Assembly: GCA_002633005.1 (NCBI GenBank)
Contig: NMRA01000830.1
Span: 8,867-35,194 of the forward strand
Source: Phoronis australis
Lineage: Eukaryota; Phoronida; Phoronidae
Length of the DNA: 26,328 nucleotides
Direction of reading: 5' to 3'
Shown: in pieces, positions 1 to 11,276 of the stretch
How the letters are laid out: each line of letters begins with the position of its first letter
How positions within the stretch are numbered: the stretch's first letter is position 1
The notes under the pieces: model-generated
Told to the model about the DNA's origin: nothing
What the model saw: the letters and a program-made list of their open reading frames with translations, nothing else
Databases searched by the model: none
Translations under genes and position numbers: made by a program

Positions 1-489
1 CGGGCGGAAAAGTGGCCGGGTCCGGTTTAGTAGCCTCACCATGGTCACGTTCATTGAATATATATTTTACCCCCAGCGTTTAGGCCGAGCAACCACAACA
101 GCGTAGATTATTAACACTTTCATCTTAATTATATGTTATAAATAGTTATTACAAATGGGGTTTTAAACATGGAATGTCGGACACAAAGATTTCTTTTCCA
201 CACAAATTCGCCACTCATCAGGACATACACTGTCTGGTTCATGAACTCTCGTGACCTGTGGCTACAGTCAGCAGCAGCAGAATATAGGTCAAGGTGCTTG
301 GTTAAGATTCTCTGGCAGACAGTCTTATTTGAGCGATAAAATGACACGTGATTGATGAGAAGCGCCATCTGTTTGCCGTAAAGGTTTTGGATGAGCGGGT
401 ACCTTATTTGCCCCGGCAACACTGTACACAATCGCTCGTCTTAGCGATACATTTCCCACAATGCAACTGCGGCGGCAAAATCAAATATG
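1..489. other. Non-coding leader region, possible promoter
   Basis: No convincing gene is seen here. The 100-codon minus-strand open frame within it has no recognisable domain and I treat it as chance. The right end is locally richer in CpG and carries a ZNF143/Staf-like motif and a YY1-like motif (listed separately), so the stretch may be the upstream part of a host promoter that was later interrupted by the LINE fragment to its right. This is inference only. Confidence 0.3.
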
Positions 490-494
490 GCGGA
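453..494 (+). promoter_or_regulatory. ZNF143/Staf-like and YY1-like motif pair
   Basis: Seen: TTCCCACAATGCA at 453-465 fits the core of the animal Staf/ZNF143 site, and AATATGGCGGA at 484-494 fits the YY1 site AANATGGCGG. Both motifs are typical of TATA-less animal core promoters, with YY1 often just downstream of the start of transcription. The ATG inside the YY1 motif opens only eight codons before a stop, because LINE-like sequence starts at once. Chance occurrence is possible; no transcript can be seen from sequence. Confidence 0.3.
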
Positions 495-902
495 TTTGCA
501 CATTCGCTATTAGAAAGACTACAATACCAAGCAGCTTTAGCCATAACAGGGGCATACAAAGGGTCCAACACAATCAAAGTTCTAAATAGTCACAACTGGA
601 GTAAACTAGAAACCCGTCGTAAACTCCACCTGTCCATGTATACAGTCAAAGTCTTAACCAACACAAACAATTACTCTAACAAAATCCTCGTTGACTCCTA
701 CAAAACACCAAATACGAGACCAGGACTGCAGCAAAGTAATATGCACACTTCCATCAACCAAGCCTTCGGGAGATCAACGATATTAACTTGTATTGACAAC
801 TGGCATTCCTTACCATTCAAAATAAAAGAAAGCACTTCAATCGTCCCTCTAAAAATAACTTTAAAATGCATACCACTACTCAAGACTTGCCAGTCCCATT
901 GA
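490..902 (+). pseudogene. LINE reverse transcriptase, C-terminal fragment
   Basis: Read in the frame that ends at the TGA at 900-902, the peptide contains LLERLQYQAALAITGAYKG, then an NSHNWSKLETRRKLH block, then a DNWHSLPFKI block and a KITLK tail. This order (LExxQxxAAxxITGAxKG, GWxxLxxRR, WNxLPxxI) is the well-known region following the RT thumb in Jockey/CR1/RTE-type LINE ORF2 proteins. The catalytic FADD-type RT motif and the endonuclease lie upstream and are absent. The frame closes in the middle of the domain and coding similarity resumes about 95 bases later in a different frame, so this is a dead copy. The open frame extends left to 348, but that part has no LINE likeness and probably belongs to the flanking host DNA. 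Confidence 0.7.
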
Positions 903-998
903 CATCATTCCAACTTCCTCGAAACCATAAAATAACCCTATACAGATCAAGATGCGGTCTATTCCTAAACAACGAGACATAATTTTAATAATATTTCG

Positions 999-1283
999 CT
1001 TCTGTGTTCCTGTGGAGACACCCAGACATATCCTCATGTTTTCTTTGCTTGTGACGTATGCAAGGAGCAGAGGGTACAGCTTTTCCAGACACTCGAACAA
1101 TACTCCCAATGTTTACAAAAATATTCTGAAATTCCACAATTCTACAACAAAATTAATTTTTTTCTATATGGATGTCAAGAACTTAACCCAAATGAAAATA
1201 AGGTTTTATTGGAAATAGTATCAGAATTTCTTTATAACATTGAATCTCTGTGTGAGTGGATAGAATTGTATACATGTGTATGA
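999..1283 (+). pseudogene. LINE ORF2 C-terminal zinc-binding tail
   Basis: In this frame (stop TGA 1281-1283) the peptide begins LLCSCGDTQTYPHVFFAC, giving a CxC-x7-H-x4-C pattern with cysteines at codons 1005, 1011 and 1050 and the histidine at 1035. LINE ORF2 proteins commonly end in such a CCHC knuckle preceded by an RxRxGH-type helix; a related RSRCGLFLNNET stretch sits just upstream (about 945-980) before a TAA. The rest is a lysine- and glutamate-containing tail ending in CEWIELYTCV. It lies in a different frame from the RT fragment, so at least one frameshift and one stop separate the two. The fragment is about 94 codons, a plausible natural end of the protein. Confidence 0.6.
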
Positions 1284-1479
1284 AAATGAATTATTTACAT
1301 TCGTAATCATATATCATTGTAATCTTAACTTCAGTTTTTTATATACGTATTCGTGTATAATAATTGTATATAGACTTCTTTATATTTTTAACCCAGATCT
1401 AATGTCTCTTGGCGCTTTCTGGGTTATATATATTCATTGTATTCTGAAGATTTCGTAATAAACATTTATGAAATCAATG
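1284..1479 (+). other. Probable LINE 3' UTR
   Basis: AT-rich, no coding content. It follows the LINE stop codon directly and holds a poly(A) signal-like AATAAA at 1457-1462. I take it as the LINE 3' UTR; where the element stops and the next repeat begins (about 1470-1480) is not marked by a clear tail or duplication. Confidence 0.45.
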
Positions 1480-1915
1480 ATGAAAATAACACAGATGCAG
1501 AAGAACGGTAGTTGTGTTCCATTTATGTAGAACTGAACTATAGTGGAGTAGAACACAACATGACAAATTGATGTAAAATAGGAACGATGTACACACACTG
1601 TTGGATGCACATATATTTCAGCACAGTCATTGGATGTTCAGTAGACACAATTTTCAACATAAAATGTCATTAGTCTTTAGCCAAATTCATTCACTGGATG
1701 TTGCTGCAGTTATGAGAATATTTCCAACCACACACAGTTAAAAACGCCGGATAATTATTCTTTTTAACGTGCAATGCTTAAACATTATACAACAAAATGT
1801 CCATCATAGTTTAGCTCATATAAAAACGAAATTGTGTTTGCCTTCTTGAGGTGCACGCACTAAGCTGTCAACTTCTGCTCAAGTTTGATTAAAGTCTGAC
1901 TTGAGCTAGAAAGCG
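1480..1915 (+). repeat. Dispersed repeat, copy A (no insertion)
   Basis: Seen: this stretch shares long near-identical blocks with 15400-15668 and with 15912-16562, among them GGAACGATGTACACACACTG and GCACATATATTTCAGCACAG, and later a block ending in CTAAGCTGTCAACTT. No coding content. Copy A reads straight through the point (about 1651) where the 16-kb copy carries a 0.23-kb TIR insertion, so it represents the empty site. The family is unknown to me; it may be a non-autonomous transposon or a segmental duplicate. Confidence 0.75.
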
Positions 1916-2202
1916 AATACAATATTATTTTTATCCATACACCCTGTACAACAATACAGTAAAATGTCGGGTAAACTGATGAATTGAGTAAACGTCCTTA
2001 ATGTTTTCTGTAGAAAAACAAAGCAACTTGAGCAAAACGACAGATTGGCTAAACGAGCTACACAGTGACTGCAGTCAGAATGTATTATACAAAATCAAAG
2101 ATCAGAGTGATGAGTAAGAACAGTCTCCACTGTAACTTTTATTTTAGTAGAATGAGTGCATACACACAATACACGCATGTCAGAGTGACTGCACAGCAAG
2201 AT
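1916..2202. other. No recognisable feature
   Basis: AT-rich sequence without an open frame of note, RNA gene or clear repeat. Confidence 0.5.
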
Positions 2203-2381
2203 AATTGACCTATCGCCAGGATTTTGAGTGACGGCTGAACTGACCATTTAGAACGCAGCATTATTGGCACACCTTCGTTACCAAGCCGCCATTTTACCCG
2301 ACAAACAACATGTTGCTGGGTAAAACTTATTGTTTGTTACTCGACATTACGCAAAGGGGCGGAGCTTGCGATAGGTCAATT
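2203..2381. mobile_element. Short TIR element (MITE-like), 179 bp
   Basis: Seen: AATTGACCTATCGC at 2203-2216 is perfectly inverted at 2368-2381. Inside, TTTTACCC (2292-2299) pairs with GGGTAAAA (2318-2325) around a loop containing AACATGTT, so much of the element can fold back. It has no coding capacity. Small size, AT content and perfect terminal inverted repeats are typical of miniature inverted-repeat transposable elements. If the outer AATT is the target duplication, the TIR is the inner 10 bp; no other duplication is obvious. The superfamily cannot be assigned. Confidence 0.6.
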
Positions 2382-4710
2382 GTACAAGTAATACAACTGT
2401 GCAGTACACTGCAGGTGTTTGCGTCATGTAAACGGGAATAAAACCACTGTTTCAGCCAAGGTCGGGTGACCTACTAGTTCTACGACATCAACATGTGTAC
2501 TACAGAAATGAGCAGTACGTCACATATGGGTACTCAGGCTGGATGGGACATAGAAGTTACTCGACAAGTTGACAGAAACATACCTGAAATCTTTTGCTGT
2601 GCTAACATAAAAGTAAATTCAAAGTGAACAGTTATTCAGTAAAGAGACAACTTAGTAAACTAAGAGGCAACAAGACTAATTTGAAAACTATATCATTCCT
2701 GGCACCAACCCAGAGTCCGAGTGATTTTTGACAGGCAGACCAATGGACCAAAACAAACTCAAATGAATATAAAATTATGACAATATTACAATATTGTGGT
2801 ACTCTACAAGTTTGATGAAATTGCAAAAGATTCTGGCCTATATACATGTAGATGAATTTATGTCCGATAACTGAGGAACTTATTTTTACGTTTGAATAAT
2901 CTGATTAATTTGATCACGTTTCATGTAGAGTGGGGTATTCTTCTTTTTCTTCAACAACAAGTTTTTTAATTGTCACCTGTACATTATTATTTTTTTATTT
3001 TCATTATTTATCAGTTGATAATATGTTTAGTAGTATATTGTTTTTGGAATTTTGACCTTTCCTTTCTGTTAGTGAGTTTTGATTTTATCAGTGAAATGAA
3101 CGTTTTCAATACCCAGATTGTTTTCTTTTATAGACTTTTTTTCAGACAAATGTAGCTTTTCAGATTCTTGGCGTTCTTCCTGCAACAGAGTCTAAAATAA
3201 AAGAGTAGGAAACAACTAGATGACCACCTGGGATTGCCATCTTTAAGGCCAAGGGATAATTTGATTTGCTGCTATAAGAATCGAACACAAGTACGATTAT
3301 ATAGCCAATGAAGACTTAGTGAGAGACTGCATATTCTTTCGGACTTTGCCACCATTTCCAGTCATCATAGCGTGGACATCATTTTACGTTACCTTTTGCC
3401 ATCATCTGATCCTCTTCTGTGTGTGTGTGATAAGATCTCGTTGAGAAAAAATTAAGTTTCACGTATGCAAACTGTTGTTTACAGCTTGGCATATTTACTT
3501 TTTATTGTTTTCAATCCATTAACTACAGAAAATGTATCAATTACTCTGGGTGATAAAATCTAATGGAACAGACACTGACAAAACACAAAATGAATTAACA
3601 AATAGTGATTGCACACTCAGTTGATGTTAAGTAAACTTATTTGAAGAACAATTATTTATAGCTACCCTGAGCACATGCATAGCATTTTTCTTTCCTCTGA
3701 ATAAGCTTTAATATGTTGGAGAGGTATTTTGGAGCCATCATGGCACTGAAGTTTCCTTCCTATTTATCCTGGATATACATGTGTTCCCACTGTCACATAT
3801 ATCAATCAGCCTCACTCCCTATGTGAGGTGGTTGCAGTTCACAACCCGCACTATCACAACAAATAGAATGAAAGCTCTCGCAGGAGCGACACTTGACGAA
3901 ATTAACTGAAAAGGCGCCTTAATGAGGATGATGATGACGATGATAATGATGATGGTGTTGATGAACATGATTATCACATTCATACGACGGTCGAAGATGT
4001 CAGAAGTCAGTAAGAAATAGGCTAGTCTTGCTCAATAGAAGGTAAACCAACAAAGGACTACCACCGTTATCAGAAAATCTCCTGATAGCCCGTTCAAAAC
4101 TCTATCTAAAAATAGATTTACAAAATTCCGAAAAGTTTCAAATTTTGCATTTTCTTGAAATTCAAGGGCAAATAACGCAAAAACGGTGAGTCTGAGAAAA
4201 AAATTGTTACAGGTCAATGAAAGAGTGAAGGATAGTTATTTAGCGAGTGGATGTGGATATTTTAAATTGTCAACTAAACTGACAAAACATGAATTTGAAT
4301 GTTTTCCCATACGTGCTCAAAACAAGATGGCTGAAGGAAGTGTGATATTTCTTCAGACCACTGAAGCTTATGGGTCACGGCGTGATATGGAATTTTATCA
4401 GCTTTGCCTGAAGAAATGTCTTCTGAGCCAAGAGGTCGCTCCTGAACATGAAAAGTTCATCAAGATCTAAGTGCAATAAATCAAAACTTGTGTTTCTTTG
4501 ACAGAAAGCACGGGTTTTATGTAACTTTAAGAATGGCGACATAAACATTATACAGGTAACTCCAAATAGGTTCACCAGTACACGAGACTAAGCTACACAT
4601 ACTGAACATAAAAACGGTTCCTCGATACTGTTAATAGTCCCGGGTAATATGGTTGATTTAAGGAAAGGAATTCGATATCACCTAACACAAACATCAAAAA
4701 TGTGCGATAA
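2382..4710. other. Non-coding AT-rich stretch
   Basis: I find no supportable gene. Open frames here are at most 94 codons and lack domains; one at 4186-4470 has a good start context at its internal ATG (4327) but no recognisable protein and no clear splice sites. Simple sequence is present: a short TG run near 3420 and an imperfect GAT trinucleotide run (listed). Confidence 0.45.
3926..3968 (+). repeat. Imperfect GAT trinucleotide microsatellite
   Basis: A run of GAT/GAC triplets with interruptions (ATGATGATGACGATGATAAT and on). Simple sequence, no coding context. Confidence 0.7.
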
Positions 4711-4866
4711 ATGCTTTTGTCGATTGTAATAATGCTGAGGCTCTGAATGTTTTTCTATCATTTTAGCTCAGGCCAGGAGCAGACAATTTAATGCTTTTGT
4801 CAGTTTTAACAATGCAGAAAGTCTGAATATTTTTATATCATTGTTAGTTCATGTCAGGAGCAGACA
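4711..4866 (+). repeat. Tandem duplication, two 80-bp units
   Basis: Two diverged copies start at 4711 and 4791; both open with ATGCTTTTGTC and close with CAGGAGCAGACAA, with TCTGAATRTTTTT in the middle of each. The period is 80 bp. Substitutions between the units show the duplication is not recent. No coding content. Confidence 0.75.
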
Positions 4867-7800
4867 AATAATGACTACTGAGTTTCCAGGATGGAAAAAT
4901 GAAAATATTTACCACACTTAGATATTGTAATACAAAAACATAAACGGGAAACGGAATTCAATTTTAATAGCAGACAAAAATTATACGCTTGAGTTGCAGA
5001 CGATATAATATTTAGCAATAGAAACTGACAGAGAATTGTCATATAATTAACAGTCCTGCTCCAGATGTTACGATTGAGACCTGATAGCATGTTGAGTGTT
5101 ATTTAGACTGCTACAACTGTATTACTTTTAAACTGTTTTCCGAAAGTTTGATCGAACCGGCCAACGACGTCGATTCGACATTGACCTGTGCGGGAAGTGA
5201 ATACGAGAACGTTGTTACAAGGCCTTTTCCCTCGACAGATTCAACGCGCATGGGATAAGGATAATTTTCATATTGTCTGTGCAAATTAGCGCCGCCTTAA
5301 GTCTGAGCTGTGAAACTTTTGACACGCATTTGCACAGCCTTTTCAGTCCTTTCGAGAAATTTTAAACCTATAAAATACACGACCTCTTTGTTCATGTAAA
5401 CCGAGCAAATATTATCCCTGAACACAGATATGCACTCTGTCTGAGGTCTGTCTGAGCCCTGAATGAGTTTCAACGTGAAAATTTTCCGGGGGGGGGGACA
5501 GGGACTCAACGTTTGACGAGGTGTGGGGCATGGAAATTGGTGAACTTTACCATTTCAGAAACCCGGTATGGAATTCGAAGAGTTCCGCCAAGTAATAAAC
5601 AAACACATGCAGGGTCGGAATACTGTACATGGGTTTCTAGGAACTGGGTGTTGAAGCAATACACAATTAGGGCCACTTGGCTCAATTCTGTATTTGACCT
5701 GGTCACTTCAATGTTGTTAACCAAGCATATGTGGAACGTTTGCCTGAACACGTATGGTCACAACATAGTCTAGGATCGAGCACAGTGATAATGATAGCAA
5801 GAAAACGCCGGAAAGTTGCAAGTGGATTTAGAGGTTGCATTGTAACATGAAAAAAGAATAGTTTAAAAAATTGTGACATCAGACTATTTCTAAGGTGCAA
5901 GGTCACCTTGGTCAGCTTCAGTCTCATTTTAGGATGCATATAAAGTGTACAGTAAGCTTGTTCATAGTGTTTCTTTTTGTACTTCTACGAATATGGAGAA
6001 TTAGTTTACTGTGGTTACATTCAACGTAGGTATTTATTTTACACCATGGACATCTTATTAATACATAGACCGGGGGCGCGCCACTCAGATACATGCCATA
6101 TTGGAGAGTGCTACACAGGACAAAAATGGCGGAAAACACTGGGAGCCCTACGGCATCAGTCAGAAAATCGGCGGGCTCGAAGTGTTATGCTTGCAGCCAA
6201 CGAGTTAAGATTTTTGGTCCTGCCATTGACTCATAGGTTTTTTGGTTCGGCCATGGAATTTATTGGCGCTGCAAGTAGGTTTTTGTGTTCTGCCACCATA
6301 ATTTAAGCGGAGTTACTATATGCGTTATTGCCACATCAGTCTTGGTGATTGAGGCCATATAAGATCAATTAAATACGATAATTATTGACCAGCATATGCT
6401 ATTATCCAATGATGATGCTGTTTGCTAATTATATTTATGTCTATGGTTTACACATTCAAATGAAAAACTATGATTAATGACTAAACAAGATTGCTTGTTT
6501 AGGTTAATAATGTTTAAGATTCTTTTGACAATTGTGGCCATTATTTTGTATCTTGTTCTACTCACTGGTGTTCATTTATATGACCGATACCAGTGACGTC
6601 TGCTCAACCAGCTTACACAGGGACATATCACTGCACAACTGAAATAGTTCCCAATAGATGATATAGCTGTAAAACTATTACATCCACTATTACGAAAATA
6701 TCATGAAGTTCTCAAAAGTGTATGAATGAAACTGAAAAGCTTGAAATAAACCACCAAAGCCTGTAATGAAAATTACTACTACAAGTTTGCACTTATACAC
6801 CACATTCACATCAACGTATTAGTTTCTAAAATCATAAATATTGGATGTAGAAAAAAATCGATGTCATGTCATACACTTTTCTTTGTGCTATATTTGTATA
6901 CTTTAACAAAAAGTCTTAAAGTATTTTACAAAAGTCATTTATAGAGTGTACAGAATACTAGGCCAGGCACTAAATGGCGTGTGACTGGGTGTCAAGCTCC
7001 AGGTTTACTATCACAACTAGTAGTGATGACAGCAGTCCGAGAGTTGCACTGCTGTAGCTAGAGACCAGGAGAGTTTTTCTCATGGTTTAGAATAGATTTT
7101 GACTTTTTTGCCGTTAATCCCGACTCCAAGGGGAACTTCAAAATCTTAGGGACACTATCTGAAAAACGTAAGGAGGATTTCAGGTAATTTGCTTTAGTCG
7201 AATTGAAGCATTCAAGTTGACATGTCGACGATTGCGAGGCAGTCAGCCAGCGAATTTTCGCTCTGGGATTTCAGCACAATTTTCTGTAAAATCATCGCAA
7301 CTTAACAGCAAAGTTTGATAGCAATGCACCACCGTTTTGTAGAAAGTCTGTCATAGGTTACAGATACGTCACAAAGCGTAAATATGATGAATCTTAGCTT
7401 CCGATTTCTCCCGTTTCGGAGACCGGGTTTCAATTGCCTTGAGTTACAATAAGCGCCCACTTGAAACGATTTTTTCTGAGGGCCCTGGGGGGTTATTAGG
7501 GCGAATACACCTTTTATTCTGTCAAAGTGACTGGTTTTCAAATCAGGTACCATCCAACTTTTGTCTGATTAGACCCGGTAAAAAATAATCAAATTTATCA
7601 TTCCCGCCTACAACTAAAAATGTACCAAGCCATTTTTCAGTTTACAAACGACAGTAAAAAGCCTCATTTCCACTACGTAAAATTACTAGCATAGAGTAGA
7701 GAAATTCATCTACCACCACATGGTGCTACAGCAAAGTGCGCTACCTCAGTAGCTGTATAACGAACTTCTCAATAATAAAAGTGTCATAGGTAATCAAAAT

Positions 7801-9846
7801 AACACATAACACAGCTACCAACATTTCAACAGCTCCTGACCGTCTTATAAGGAAGTATTCAGAGCCTGTACTAGAGCAAACATATTTCCTTAACCTTGAG
7901 AATGACAATAGAGCTGTTGAAAAAAACATGTTGACAGTAGTGATGTTATTTGCTTTACTCGTTTATTATTGAGAACAACATGTATAGACATTCAGGACAC
8001 AAGGCACTGTGATACTGGTCATCTTGCTCTTAACATCACGCTGCAGAACACTGTCATGCATCTCTGGTTGATTGACAAACACCTCCAAAAATATGATACA
8101 AAACAATATTTACTTCACATGATCATTTCAGGAACGTGTTTGCTTGCAATGTGACAAATGTTCAAGTAATAATATTTCAGCAGACGCAGGCTCTCATCAG
8201 TGACAGACTTTGCCGTGCGGGTCTTTGATACCACTTCTGGAGACGTCATCAAACAAAAGATAAAAAGCGCATGTCACATCAATTGTAGATGAGCCCAGAA
8301 CGAAAAACATGGCTGTTTTTTTACCAGATCTCACTCTTTTTGGTACAATATTGACTTTGCTAAGGATCGAGCATTCAGTACAATATAATGATCTCAATGT
8401 TGTGGCATGCGAACTCCGGGTGTGACGTAGAGTCACGGCTTCTCAATCGCAGGCGTCCTCAGCTTTCTGATTGTCCCCATTACACTATAATATAGTCGGG
8501 ATACCTATCGTCGTCAGGCTCCAATGGTCGTTAGCCATCTTCTTTCGCGTGCAGCGCAGCCACGCGGGACTTAGCGTTCCAATCTGGAGTGCTCGTCTGC
8601 ACGTTAGGTACTAACCTCTCGGGCGAAACACGCATGGAAAAACTGAGACGAAACTCGGTGCATTTACCGACTGTTTTTTGAGACCACTTAAAAACTTGTA
8701 GATTTTACTAATGCACTTTTTTGTTCATTTTCAGATGATATTTTCGAAATTAAATTTTCTTCAGACGTAACAAAAGACAACCCAGGGATTGTTTATGCAA
8801 TGTCTCTATTTGTCCCAGGCACTAACCGACACCTGTTAGGCCAAAGGAAAAACGCAACAGACAAATGCAACACGCTGGGTGCTTAACAGTTTCGGCCCAC
8901 GCATTGGTCATCAAAATATTGTCCACTTGTTTTTTATTGCAAAACAAAGTACTGAGCTCAACATTGATGTTGAAATTTTTGGTTCAGGCATGTTGGATTT
9001 ACTGTGAATAAAATTAAAATACTTGAATTGATAGAGAGTGGCCACCAATAAAGTGAAACGTTGACTTTATTTCACTATATTGCATTGTTACATACAATAC
9101 AGCATGACATAATCAAAAATAAAAGAAGAGATTGAGCAATAAAATGCAAATTCAACTTGGGTATGTATTTATTTATTTATGATTGCAGAAGTTTGTTAAA
9201 GGTGAGAAAAAGTCAAACAATATGATATTGGGTAATTTATTAGAACAACTACATCGAGGTTCAATGATCAACTTCCGCCGACCAAGTCTCAAAGGGTTAC
9301 AGTTCTGTTTTGGCTGACAAGGTGTTAACAGAGAATGAAGAAAAACCGAATAGAAAAAGAATGGCAGCAGAGATAAGTGGTGTTCAGAACAACAACGGCA
9401 AAAAGTCAAATAAAGAGGTCACAAGTAGAAAATAAAGTAAGGTTTATCTGGAATAAAACAATCGCGATTTATTTTCCAGAACTGAAATTCTGAATCAATT
9501 TTAATCGCCATCATACCAGTAAAACAGTTTGTGGTTGAACTAGAATTCTTTTAAACCACTTTCCACTATTTTCTTGGCCTTTTTCTGCGTGGTTTTTTGT
9601 TCTTTCAAAAGGCGGCAGCATATATGACGACAATAGGAGTATAAAATGACTGCCGAAAAGCAATGCACAGTTCAACAATTTGGCATAAATAAAAGAAAAC
9701 TTTTGAATCAACGAATGCTAGATATTTGTGAGAGTTAAATCAAATCCTATTCCGAGTATAACTTTGAAGTGGAATAATTGGGTGAGTACGACAACAAGCT
9801 GGTTTTACGCTTAGGCGGTCAACCATTGGGTTCCCAAGTGTATATA
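4867..9846. other. Long non-coding stretch
   Basis: About 5 kb with no gene I can support. A run of ten G lies at 5488-5497. A small open frame at 6126-6236 (36 codons) begins in a strong context overlapping a YY1-like AAAATGGCGG and contains KCYACSQRVK; it is listed separately at low confidence. Other open frames are below 110 codons, overlap each other on both strands and show no domain. Some of this is probably intron or decayed repeat. Confidence 0.4.
6126..6236 (+). CDS. Small open frame in a promoter-like context (doubtful)
   Basis: Thirty-six codons starting MAENTGSPTASVRKS and containing a CxxC pair (CYAC) before a TAG stop. The start lies in ACAAAAATGGCGGAA, which is both a good Kozak context and a YY1-like site, a combination common at animal first exons; a GC-rich GGGGGCGCGCC stands about 60 bases upstream. 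I do not recognise the protein, see no convincing splice donor before the stop, and consider chance quite likely. It is recorded only because promoter-like features and an ATG coincide. Confidence 0.15.
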   Translation: MAENTGSPTASVRKSAGSKCYACSQRVKIFGPAIDS

Positions 9847-10320
9847 CTACAAGGTATGACACTCCGGACTAGAAATTCCACGGGTGCTTCATTTCAGCCG
9901 TCCATAGCAAACACAAAACTCTATAATCGACGGCAATTGCCGGTTCACCACGGAAGGTAACGAAATGATCTGGCTAAGCAAGATACTATATCCCAAGATG
10001 GCCGTCCTAGTGTAACTGTAAAATCTTTGGGCTAAGTGGAGTAATTGATGTCGTGACCTTCCGTGACAAACCGGCAATTTCCGTGTAGCATATTCCTGGC
10101 GTGCAGCGACTTTTTGGGAAGATTTTTGTGCTTTGACCGCGAATTTGTTGCGAACTCGGTAGAGCTGGACACTGTGAATGGTATTGGGAGAAACAACAGT
10201 TGCTCATGATTTGTTGAACCTCTGTTTTTTTGAAGATTTATTGAATTTCTGTTTGCTATGGACGGCTAAAGTGAAGCACCCGTGGAATTTCTAGTCCGGA
10301 GTGTCATACCTTGTAGTATA
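9843..10320. mobile_element. 470-bp TIR element with 66-bp inverted ends
   Basis: Seen: 9847-9912 and 10251-10316 are inverted copies of each other, beginning CTACAAGGTATGACACTCC on each end, with 64 of 66 positions matching. The element is flanked on both sides by TATA (9843-9846 and 10317-10320), a likely target-site duplication. A second, nested inverted pair lies inside: GCAATTGCCGGTT near 9944 against AAACCGGCAATTT near 10070, together with CACGGAAGGT facing ACCTTCCGTG, so the element can fold into a long hairpin. It has no coding capacity. This is a non-autonomous DNA transposon (foldback/MITE type); a 4-bp duplication is unusual enough that I do not assign a superfamily. Confidence 0.85.
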
Positions 10321-11177
10321 TTATATAGTGTATTGGGGACGATCGAAAGCCGTAATCAAAGCATTTTAGAAGCATCAATGCTATAGACCCAGTTCAAGTG
10401 GCGGACATTACAATTCAAAGTGAGGCTCACTGCGATAAACAAAGCGGAAGTAGACATTGCGTGAGTTAAATGGCCGGTCTTTTGCGTCCAATCTGGATAT
10501 TAAGTATTGAAAATGTGTCGATAATTAACCACAAAGACGTAGAAAAAATACATTCGAGAACAAGTCAAGAGCTGTCTGACGAAAGGGTATAATTTTTTTG
10601 TCAGAAAACTAGGTTAGAAATACGAAAAATAAATATGACCAAATTGCGGCGATCGTAGTGCCGGTGTCGTGTCCATTGCTGCTGCGATGGGCCATTTTTC
10701 CCACGGCGTGTGATTTTGCAAAATGATCCTAGAGTTTTTAATACTTTTCCTGATTCTCGCTAAGTTTTCGCTTACTGGAGCTTTCTTACCCCGATTTTGA
10801 ACGTTTCCTTTTTTCCGAATCTCATCCTATACACTGTCCAAAACAAGGTTTCCAATTTCTGTGTTTTCTTTTAGTGTACAACAACATTATGGCATTTTTG
10901 TAAGACTTTTCTGAAAGCTACGCCTGATGATTTAGGAACACTATTTCACCCAGGACACCTATTTTGTCAAGGATCATCGCCTTCGGTCAGAACAGGTGTG
11001 CATCGAACTTATAACGTACTACAAAATGATATTGCCTTACTGGGAATATACCCAACCAAGTATTTTTACCCATTCGAGTATTTCTGACACATTCTTGAAG
11101 GAAATTCAGTACAAGCGAAAAAAAACACTCAGATCGGAGTCACGACAAAAAGCGTCTTCATCGCGACGCCGAGGCCT

Positions 11178-11178
<1 letters not shown>
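10321..11178. other. No recognisable feature
   Basis: No open frame, RNA gene or repeat that I can support. The right end leads into the AG microsatellite. Confidence 0.45.
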
Positions 11179-11212
<34 letters not shown>

Positions 11213-11276
11213 ATGGAGGGAGGGAGTGAGGGANAGAGAGGGAGGGAGAGAGAGAGAGAGAGGGCGGAGAGAGAGT
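11179..11276 (+). repeat. AG-rich microsatellite containing an assembly N
   Basis: A purine-only run of AG dinucleotides broken by GGGA units, with an N at 11234 splitting two AG arrays. An open frame reading RERERERE crosses it and is an artefact of the repeat. The true length is uncertain because of the N. Confidence 0.95.

Larger units (their letters stand above)
490..1465 (+). mobile_element. 3'-end fragment of a non-LTR retrotransposon (LINE)
   Basis: The segment encodes, in broken frames, the extreme C-terminus of a LINE reverse transcriptase polyprotein (490-902) followed in another frame by a CxC-H-C zinc-binding tail (999-1283), then a 3' UTR ending near an AATAAA at 1457-1462. LINEs are normally 5'-truncated on insertion, which fits: endonuclease and RT catalytic core are missing. 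I see no clear target-site duplication or long tail, so the exact ends are uncertain. The clade (Jockey, CR1 or RTE-like) cannot be fixed from this fragment. Confidence 0.7.

Noticed and set aside
129-431. 100-codon minus-strand open frame
   Set aside because: No domain, overlaps a plus-strand frame and promoter-like motifs; low-complexity chance opening more likely.
4186-4470. 94-codon plus-strand frame with a good internal start (AACAAGATGG)
   Set aside because: No recognisable motif, no splice signals at its ends, overlapped by a minus-strand frame.
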